From positions 1 to 26,904 of the IMG/VR virus record IMGVR_UViG_3300020401_001032: a DNA stretch of 26,904 nucleotides, one strand, 5' to 3'. Both the position numbers and the translations under genes were made by a program. Positions 21,474 to 26,904 of this stretch are shown in pieces; the stretch's first letter is position 1; each line of letters starts with the position of its first letter. Below the pieces are notes generated by a model. The model did not search any database, was not told the origin of the DNA, and saw only the letters and a list, made by a program, of their open reading frames with translations. The DNA is from a virus.

Positions 21474-22371
21474 TTTCTTTCCTTATGTATATGTCGCTTA
21501 AACAACTGCATCTTTCTTTGCCACAAAGTATTTTTTCCTTTGGCAGTTTGTATCTTTCTAAGTTTCCTATTGCTCCGCCAAACTGACAGTCAGCCCTATA
21601 CATATTTCCCCACATATCTATATTGACTCCGTGTAATCCTGCCCAACAGTTCCAACCACTAAACTTGTTTTTATCTTGCAATATTAAATCATTAGCATTT
21701 ACAACTTCATCATTTAACATCATAGCACCCCTATGTAATTCTTCATCATTTACTTTACGTGAAAAAGGCCAATCTTTAATTAATTGTTTTTGTGCTTCTG
21801 TGTATGTCATAACTTCATTTGTGATGTTTTCAGAACTTGTTTTGTCAACTATAACCTTAGGAACTATACTAGCTCTTGCAGTTGAGCTATAAATTTTTTC
21901 AGCAAGTGCAAAAATTTCTTCGAAGTCACTAGGCAATAACATCATGTTTATCACAGTTTCTATTTTGCTTTCATTTATAATTTTTATGAAATGTTCAGGA
22001 TTTGCGTATGCTTTATGATAACTTAACATCATACCATCTGTGTAAGGAGCAATCTTTTTAAAATACTCAGGACTTTGACTGCCATTACTTATAAAGGTAA
22101 ACTTGTGACCTTCTTCTTTAACAAGTTCTGCAAGATCAATAAAGTGTTTCCAATAAGTAGGTTCTCCTCCACTTAATCTATAACAAATTTTTTTATCTTT
22201 TAAATTAAAGTTTTGCACAAATCTTTTTACAGTTGACCATTGAGGTTGTCCTGTACTTCCATTATGTAATATGTCTGGACAGTATTCACATCTATAATTA
22301 CACTTGTTAGACAATGTCCAACTGACTAGGAACCAATTATTTTTTGCAGGATCTTTGTATGTTAGTTTCAT
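21460..22371 (-). CDS. Radical SAM protein with SPASM-like C-terminal cysteines
   Basis: A 303-residue radical SAM enzyme. The cluster motif is C24, C28, C31 (KCNYRCEYC), preceded by LVSWTLS; GGEP lies at 68-71, and FISNGS and MMLSYHKA follow. The C-terminal part carries C242 (NCWAGLHG), C262 (ADCQFGG), and C283, C288, C290 (CGKERCSC), so an auxiliary iron-sulfur cluster is likely. It lacks the N-terminal twitch segment. AGGAAC lies before the ATG, and the start overlaps the SDR gene upstream by four bases. Together with that SDR it may form a two-step oxidation/reduction on one substrate. Confidence 0.86.
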   Translation of the reverse strand: MKLTYKDPAKNNWFLVSWTLSNKCNYRCEYCPDILHNGSTGQPQWSTVKRFVQNFNLKDKKICYRLSGGEPTYWKHFIDLAELVKEEGHKFTFISNGSQSPEYFKKIAPYTDGMMLSYHKAYANPEHFIKIINESKIETVINMMLLPSDFEEIFALAEKIYSSTARASIVPKVIVDKTSSENITNEVMTYTEAQKQLIKDWPFSRKVNDEELHRGAMMLNDEVVNANDLILQDKNKFSGWNCWAGLHGVNIDMWGNMYRADCQFGGAIGNLERYKLPKEKILCGKERCSCLSDIYIRKENEKV

Positions 22372-22958
22372 GGGTTCCTAACCTCTATTCTTGAAATGTG
22401 TGTTCCTTCTAACCAACTTTCAATTATGTATTTTACACAATTTGATATTGATTCTTCTTTTATCAAAGTACCATTTTTTTCGTGGGTACTATATAAATTT
22501 TCAACCCATTTTTTAAAAGGCCCCGTTGCTAGGTTTAGCTCAGATAAATTTGATTTAGTGATGTTAGGGCTTATTACACTAACTTTGCACTTCCAATGAT
22601 TCTTGTTTATCTCTACACTCTGTTCGTCCATATACTTTTTATCTATGTAATACTGTTCTGTTGCAAACTTGCTAGGATCTTCTGCACTAGCAATTTGACT
22701 GCTAATATTTACACACAGTTTGGCCTTGTCCTTGTTTGTCTTACACCAAGCCATAAACAATGCGTTTTGATCTACAGGAATATATGCGTTGTTGATCAAT
22801 ATGTCTGCTGTTGCTATCAGCTCAAGATTGTCTAGCACATCTTGACCATTTTTCTTATCAAGTCCTATTATCTCGTAATCATCAACAAACCACCACAGAC
22901 CCTCCATTATAGCTTTTCCTATTACACTTTCACTGCCTGTTACAATTATTTTTCTCAT
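22368..22958 (-). CDS. SDR-family oxidoreductase-like protein
   Basis: A 196-residue short-chain dehydrogenase-like protein. The NAD(P) motif is TGSESVIGKAI (7-17), close to TGxxxxIG. INNAY (55-59) matches the NNAG-type motif, LCVNISSQIA (81-90) holds the catalytic serine region, and YYIDKK provides Y-x-x-x-K. It is shorter than common SDRs. The ribosome binding site is weak, and the start overlaps the twitch-type radical SAM gene upstream (4 bases). A second SDR-like gene follows the next radical SAM gene, giving an alternating order. The substrate is likely a sugar or polyol; this is inference. Confidence 0.82.
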   Translation of the reverse strand: MRKIIVTGSESVIGKAIMEGLWWFVDDYEIIGLDKKNGQDVLDNLELIATADILINNAYIPVDQNALFMAWCKTNKDKAKLCVNISSQIASAEDPSKFATEQYYIDKKYMDEQSVEINKNHWKCKVSVISPNITKSNLSELNLATGPFKKWVENLYSTHEKNGTLIKEESISNCVKYIIESWLEGTHISRIEVRNP

Positions 22959-24259
22959 ATAAACTGTCCTAGTTCAGGAAACGTTTTTCTAAAATCTGTC
23001 CCACGTCTTTCATCTGTTACTTTTAAATATTCTTGTAAAGCTGGTAACTTGTGACTCCAGTCTTCTTGCATCATGTATTTTAACAAACCATGCCAACGTT
23101 GTGCTCCATACGGATGTTGATTAAATTCTAAATTAAATTTTTGTCTATCTATAAAAGTTTCTACTTTTTCCTTAATCCAATCTTTAGCTGATTTAGGTAA
23201 AACTTGCACGTTCAAGTATGATGGCAAATAGACTAAATGTGTTCCTATTATTCCTCCGCCGAACATTGAAGGATTGATTTTACTAAATCCTTGATCCATT
23301 TTCCATTCAGCTAGTTCATCTATGTACCCTGCATTTAATAATTGTACTGCACAGGCAATATTGATAACTGTGTTGTCCTTTGTATTTTGATCAAGTCTTT
23401 TTAAGTTGGTTTCAACGTCCGACCACTTGCTTGGATAACGTATATATTCATTACGTTGTCCGTAAGCATCTATGCTAAAATTAAATCTAATTTCTTTGAA
23501 ATGATCCCATAACTGAAATAATTTGTCTGGTAATTCTAACCCATTTGAATTATATCTTAAATTACAGTCTTTTGCATATCCTTCCGCAACCATAAATTCT
23601 AATATTGCATAATGTTCAGGTATCAATAATGGTTCACCACCTGCAAAGTATAGTTCCTGTATGTGCTGTGCTTGACTTTTCATCGAATCTATAAAAGATC
23701 CTTTCTTGTACCAAGTATAATCATATTGATCGTCCCAACCTTGATCTGCAATTAAATCTTTGTTTTTATACTGTGGATATTGTAGTTTCCATTCTTTGAT
23801 CCAACTTGAACTATCATGTGGACTACACATAACACATTTAAGTTGACATAAGTTTCCTAAACGAAGATCAAAGTAAGGAATATTTACAGGTGCAGTACCA
23901 TCATCTTGTGTACTTGCAATAAGTTTGTTAAAGTCTAAACGTTGTTTCCATTCTTCAGTTTCCCATTGGCGTTTACTTGTTATACCTTTTGCTTCTTCAT
24001 TAAAACATTTTACGCAACTGCTTGGCACTTCTCCATTTAACATTTGCAGTCTTGTTCTTCTCATGTGTTCACTGTTCCACACTTCTTCTATTGTATGGTC
24101 ACGCAAGTTCATTGCTATACCATCTTTCTTAACAAGTCCTGCTGTCTTTTCATCTTCTTTACCTGCACCACTGGCATTGGCAGTACAACAAACTCTAACA
24201 TCTCCATTAGGTCTTGTAGCTAAATGTATCCATGGCAAAGGGCAAAAAGTTTTAGTCAT
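22955..24259 (-). CDS. Radical SAM protein with complete N-terminal twitch segment
   Basis: A 434-residue twitch-type radical SAM protein with all expected cysteines: C6 in FCPLPWIHLA, C24-C25 in RPNGDVRVCC, C82 and C85 in SSCVKC, and the radical SAM set C138, C142, C145 (LCQLKCVMC). GGEP lies at 207-210, with RYNSNG and FSIDAYG later. GGAAGGA precedes the ATG, and it overlaps the methyltransferase gene upstream by 8 bases. It is the most canonical of the three paralogues in the window. The reaction is unknown. The family belongs to the SPASM/twitch group, whose known members modify peptides, sugars or cofactors. Confidence 0.88.
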   Translation of the reverse strand: MTKTFCPLPWIHLATRPNGDVRVCCTANASGAGKEDEKTAGLVKKDGIAMNLRDHTIEEVWNSEHMRRTRLQMLNGEVPSSCVKCFNEEAKGITSKRQWETEEWKQRLDFNKLIASTQDDGTAPVNIPYFDLRLGNLCQLKCVMCSPHDSSSWIKEWKLQYPQYKNKDLIADQGWDDQYDYTWYKKGSFIDSMKSQAQHIQELYFAGGEPLLIPEHYAILEFMVAEGYAKDCNLRYNSNGLELPDKLFQLWDHFKEIRFNFSIDAYGQRNEYIRYPSKWSDVETNLKRLDQNTKDNTVINIACAVQLLNAGYIDELAEWKMDQGFSKINPSMFGGGIIGTHLVYLPSYLNVQVLPKSAKDWIKEKVETFIDRQKFNLEFNQHPYGAQRWHGLLKYMMQEDWSHKLPALQEYLKVTDERRGTDFRKTFPELGQFI

Positions 24260-24860
24260 CTTTCCTTCCTATTAACATATATCTTGTGTACTTAGGTAAT
24301 TCTAGTTCCATCTTTTCAGAAACTTTTAATTTACTTTTTCTTTCAAAATCTGCAAGACTTTTCATACAATTCACGTGTTCTTCTAGTTCGAAATAATTGT
24401 TGCTTTGTAAAACAATCTGTGCATCACCTGGCACTTTATCTAACCACTTGTTATATTGTTCCTGTGTTATGTGTTCACAACTTGTATTGATTACAAAATA
24501 AGGATTAGTTTTGTATTCATATTCACACATATCTGCTGTAACAGATTCAAATTTACCTTCCATCTCATAACGTTTATTCATTGTTGATGCAATTTCTTTA
24601 CATTTAGGATCTATGTCTATGCTAGTGATATGTTTTATTCCAAGTTCACTATTGAATATCATACAAGCCAACAATCCATTCCAACCTCCGTGTATGATAC
24701 ATTCTGCGTTTCTAATTGCTTTGTGTTTCTCAAGTTGTTCTATTAACCACAACTTGCTTTTGATTTGCCCTCCCCAAAAAGTTTCAAGTGTGCGATCTCT
24801 ATCATCACTGTTGCGGATTGCATCCATCCAAAATTTTATGTCATTAATATCAATTTTCAT
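24252..24860 (-). CDS. Class I SAM-dependent methyltransferase-like protein
   Basis: A 202-residue Rossmann-type protein. IIHGGWNGLLACMI (55-68) stands at the SAM glycine-loop position, followed by ITSIDIDPK with the acidic residue that usually binds the SAM ribose. ADMCEYEY and VINTSCEHI supply the post-strand motifs (the latter in place of NPPY/DxxxH-type signals). IVLQSNNYFELEEHVNC follows. It fits a small-molecule methyltransferase. The glycine loop is less regular than GxGxG, so activity should be taken as likely rather than certain. It overlaps the nucleotidyltransferase gene upstream by 11 bases. Confidence 0.7.
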   Translation of the reverse strand: MKIDINDIKFWMDAIRNSDDRDRTLETFWGGQIKSKLWLIEQLEKHKAIRNAECIIHGGWNGLLACMIFNSELGIKHITSIDIDPKCKEIASTMNKRYEMEGKFESVTADMCEYEYKTNPYFVINTSCEHITQEQYNKWLDKVPGDAQIVLQSNNYFELEEHVNCMKSLADFERKSKLKVSEKMELELPKYTRYMLIGRKDD

Positions 24861-25554
24861 TTATGTAACTTTCTAGATCTTCTGGTGTCCCAATACCTTG
24901 CATTGAAACAACATCAAATGCACACACATTTGCACCTTCCTTTATAGTGTAATTATACACAGGGCAAGTGTAAAATTCATTGTTGACCCTATCATTAGCT
25001 TCAATCATTTGATCTATGTTTCTAAACATTTGTATTGCATCACGCCAATAATAATATCCTACTGTTGCTCTGTCTGATATTGCTTTCTTTTCTGCAACCT
25101 CTACAACTTTGTCTGCAACTGTTTTTGCATAACTCCATTTAGGATTTTTATCTGGACACGTAAAGGTTGCTATAAGTCCGTCTATGCCATTGTCTATGAT
25201 TGTTCTAACCTTGTTGCTATCCCATGCAACACTTTGATCACAGTTGCTAACAAACACACTATCCCCCTCAGCGAATAGTTCTTTGGCTTTGTAAAGTGTA
25301 CAAGCAGTTCCTTCTGTAAGTTGGTCCAGCTCTATGACTGTTGCATTAGAATATAAATCTTTTATTTTGTCAGTGATGTTATGATCCTTACGCACTATAA
25401 AAATACGTTCATCAAAGTCAATACCTATCTGTTGTTCAGCATATTGAAACATTGGTATACCTTTTACAGGAACCAAAGGCTTGGGTATATCATATCCTTT
25501 TTCTTTGAACCTGTTTCCATCACCTGCCATAGGCATTATTAACTTAATACTCAT
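24850..25554 (-). CDS. Sugar-nucleotide-type nucleotidyltransferase
   Basis: A 234-residue protein of the NTP-transferase family, which activates sugar or polyol phosphates with a nucleotide. The signature is at the start: MPMAGDGNRFKEKGYDIPKP (7-26), with the G-x-G-x-R loop and the PKP lysine. SNCDQSV gives the metal-binding aspartate region and TVGYYYW a later family-like segment. The C-terminal GIGTPEDLESYI is typical of cytidylyl/thymidylyl-transferase-like members. AGGGG lies upstream of the ATG. It overlaps the HAD gene by 11 bases; the pair suggests synthesis of an activated building block. Confidence 0.87.
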   Translation of the reverse strand: MSIKLIMPMAGDGNRFKEKGYDIPKPLVPVKGIPMFQYAEQQIGIDFDERIFIVRKDHNITDKIKDLYSNATVIELDQLTEGTACTLYKAKELFAEGDSVFVSNCDQSVAWDSNKVRTIIDNGIDGLIATFTCPDKNPKWSYAKTVADKVVEVAEKKAISDRATVGYYYWRDAIQMFRNIDQMIEANDRVNNEFYTCPVYNYTIKEGANVCAFDVVSMQGIGTPEDLESYINEN

Positions 25555-26128
25555 TTAACAACCCCTTTAAATGTTCTACATTTTTAACTTGCTTTACAGT
25601 AGCCGTGGTTGAAGTTGCCGCTTGTATTCCTAGTGGACTATCTTCAAATATTACTGTTTGCATTGGCGATACTCCGTAATGATACATGGCATTGTAATAC
25701 ATATCAACTTCTGGTTTAGGTTTGTGTTCTGTTGCTGTACACACAGGCTCAAACATATCTAACTTTTGTATTGCTAAACTTTTATCTACAAATTTACGAG
25801 TAGCATTTGAACAAACTGCAAGTCTATATTTTTTGCTTAATCTAACAAATATATCTTTTAGTTCTTGGTCAAACTTAACATATTTGCTAATATCATTCAT
25901 TGTATATTCTTGTTTAAGATCCATTAATAGTGTTTCGTCAAACTGATATCCTTTTGCTTTCAAATAATCAATCTTAACAAAGGTAGGCATTCCTTCTACT
26001 TCTTCGTCAGTATAACGTATTGCGTTATTCACTTTCATACAAGCCTTTCTAAAAGCCTGTTGATGCAGTTCCTTGCAATCTGCAAGTGTGCCATCGTAAT
26101 CAAGTATTAGTAAGTTAACAGTTTCCAT
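25544..26128 (-). CDS. HAD-superfamily phosphatase (subfamily IA-like)
   Basis: A 194-residue HAD hydrolase. Motif I is LILDYDGTLAD (7-17), with the nucleophile and acid/base aspartates. Motif II is AVCSNAT, motif III the lysine in EHKPKPEVDMY, and motif IV IFEDSPLGIQAA. A helical cap between motifs I and II fits the beta-phosphoglucomutase/phosphoglycolate phosphatase branch. It lies between a possible glycosyltransferase and the nucleotidyltransferase with overlaps on both sides, so a role in sugar-phosphate handling is likely. The exact substrate cannot be read from sequence. Confidence 0.88.
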   Translation of the reverse strand: METVNLLILDYDGTLADCKELHQQAFRKACMKVNNAIRYTDEEVEGMPTFVKIDYLKAKGYQFDETLLMDLKQEYTMNDISKYVKFDQELKDIFVRLSKKYRLAVCSNATRKFVDKSLAIQKLDMFEPVCTATEHKPKPEVDMYYNAMYHYGVSPMQTVIFEDSPLGIQAATSTTATVKQVKNVEHLKGLLNEY

Positions 26129-26844
26129 TTTATTTCATCTCTTAAAAAAATATTTTCTCCTGCATCACCAGTAAGTATGGCTTGCCAAACGTGTGTATTC
26201 TTTACTCTATCTCCTAATTCCATAATCCAAGGATTGTTTATTATCGATTGTATTGATGTAATAGGATCATCTGCCCATACAACTAAATTTTTAAACATAT
26301 CATATGGTCCTGCATAATACCAATCTTCTGCTCTAAAAATGTTGTCATCAAAACTTATTTCAGGACAATGTATTTTGCCTTTTTGAAACTCTGGCAACTG
26401 ACCTTTGCCCGCCGCATCAGATCTTCCTAACCAAACGTAATCGTATTTTTCTGCGTTCTTTAAATTAAATCCAGCTATGCTTCTAAATGCTTTTGCCCTG
26501 CTAATATATTGTCCACAAGGAAAGTTTTCAACATTGAAAGATGTATCATAATCTTCAACTTCAATAAACCTAGGATTGTATATGCTATACTCTTCCATGA
26601 TAACTTCCCTGTAATTTTTTACTATCTCAAAATCAGGCGGATAAAACTTTGAAGTTTCTGGTCTTGTACCAAAGCGATACTTTTCATTGGCTTTGGTCCA
26701 TCTACCAAGCTGTGTCCAACTGTGGATATACGTATGCACCTTGTACTTCTCGCACAACTGTTGATATATTTCATCTTGTCTAAATGTTTCTGCTACCAAT
26801 CTAGCTTCACCACCAATTATGTATGCAAGTGTTTTCTTTTTCAT
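26107..26844 (-). CDS. Putative glycosyltransferase-like protein
   Basis: A 245-residue protein. It opens with a strand and loop, LAYIIGGEARL (6-16), then YKVHTYIHSW (34-43), and has KYDYVWLGRSDAAG (133-146), a pattern like the YDYVxRxRxD segment of WavE-type surface-polysaccharide proteins. AEDWYYAGPYDMF follows in the place of the acceptor/donor site. These suggest, without proving, a glycosyltransferase of the GT-A type. The ATG overlaps the stop of the cut-off gene upstream, and no strong ribosome binding site is seen. It overlaps the HAD gene by 22 bases. Confidence 0.6.
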   Translation of the reverse strand: MKKKTLAYIIGGEARLVAETFRQDEIYQQLCEKYKVHTYIHSWTQLGRWTKANEKYRFGTRPETSKFYPPDFEIVKNYREVIMEEYSIYNPRFIEVEDYDTSFNVENFPCGQYISRAKAFRSIAGFNLKNAEKYDYVWLGRSDAAGKGQLPEFQKGKIHCPEISFDDNIFRAEDWYYAGPYDMFKNLVVWADDPITSIQSIINNPWIMELGDRVKNTHVWQAILTGDAGENIFLRDEIKWKLLTY

Positions 26845-26904
26845 TTTTTAAGTTTCTTTATTAACAGTGGTAAGTAAACGCATACTGCAACTACACTCCA
26901 GAAG
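26841..26904 (-). CDS. C-terminal end of a small membrane protein, cut by window edge
   Basis: On the minus strand one frame is open from the window edge to a TGA that overlaps the next ATG as ATGA, the junction style used throughout this window. The visible end reads FWSVVAVCVYLPLLIKKLKK, a hydrophobic helix followed by a lysine-rich tail, as in a single-pass membrane protein. A second frame is also open but ends three bases short of the next ATG and gives a less protein-like sequence. Only about 20 residues are visible. Confidence 0.45.
   Translation of the reverse strand, partial: FWSVVAVCVYLPLLIKKLKK

Noticed and set aside
26848-26904. Alternative open frame at the right edge ending in TAA before the last minus gene
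   Set aside because: The competing frame ends in the ATGA overlap typical of this window and encodes a membrane helix with a lysine tail, which is more protein-like.
1-26904. CRISPR arrays, tRNA genes, insertion sequences, attachment sites
   Set aside because: No regularly spaced direct repeats, cloverleaf-like sequence, transposase or integrase motifs were seen, and the intergenic gaps are too short to hold most of these.

Overview
This AT-rich window reads as part of a marine T4-like myovirus genome (a relative of cyanomyophages or pelagiphages). The supports are a T4 RNase H-type flap nuclease, a CobS-type MoxR ATPase, GTP cyclohydrolase I and QueE, a tail-fibre-like protein behind an exact T4 late promoter motif (TATAAATA), a very dense gene layout with ATGA/TAATG overlaps, and many small conserved phage proteins of unknown function. 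I see no integrase, tRNA, rRNA, insertion sequence or CRISPR array. No gene-free stretch exceeds about 130 bases.

Region 1 (1-13401, all +) is an early/middle-type replication, nucleotide-metabolism and small-protein region. It opens with a cut-off hypothetical gene. An MBD4-like DNA glycosylase, a HIT-family protein and an SGNH-hydrolase-like protein follow. A sigma70-like promoter at 2707-2735 drives folE, a run of small membrane proteins, then queE, an exported protein, the RNase H-type 5' nuclease and several conserved unknowns. Two further strong promoters, with a clear intrinsic terminator between them, serve the MoxR-type AAA+ ATPase and its partner protein, which joins a zinc-peptidase-like domain to a VWA domain. 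Conserved unknown phage genes complete the region.

Region 2 (13415-14815, +) is a late transcription unit with a repetitive tail-fibre-type protein.

Region 3 (14812-26904) is an accessory island in three transcription blocks: minus (14812-17112), plus (17148-20750) and minus (20731 to the window edge). It holds five radical SAM proteins (three with an N-terminal twitch-like cysteine segment, two with C-terminal SPASM-like cysteines), two short-chain-dehydrogenase-like proteins, a 2OG-Fe(II) dioxygenase, a very small kinase-like protein, a methyltransferase, a sugar-nucleotide-type nucleotidyltransferase, a HAD phosphatase and two proteins that may be glycosyltransferases. I infer a phage-encoded pathway that makes or decorates a small molecule, most likely a sugar or surface glycan. 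Its position beside the tail-fibre gene is suggestive, but the substrate cannot be read from the sequence.

Two themes cut across the regions. FolE plus QueE suggests a 7-deazaguanine (preQ0) pathway for DNA or tRNA modification, although QueD and QueC are not in the window. At least ten tiny hydrophobic proteins (25-132 residues) are translationally coupled to larger genes; four of them are short enough to be easily missed in annotation.
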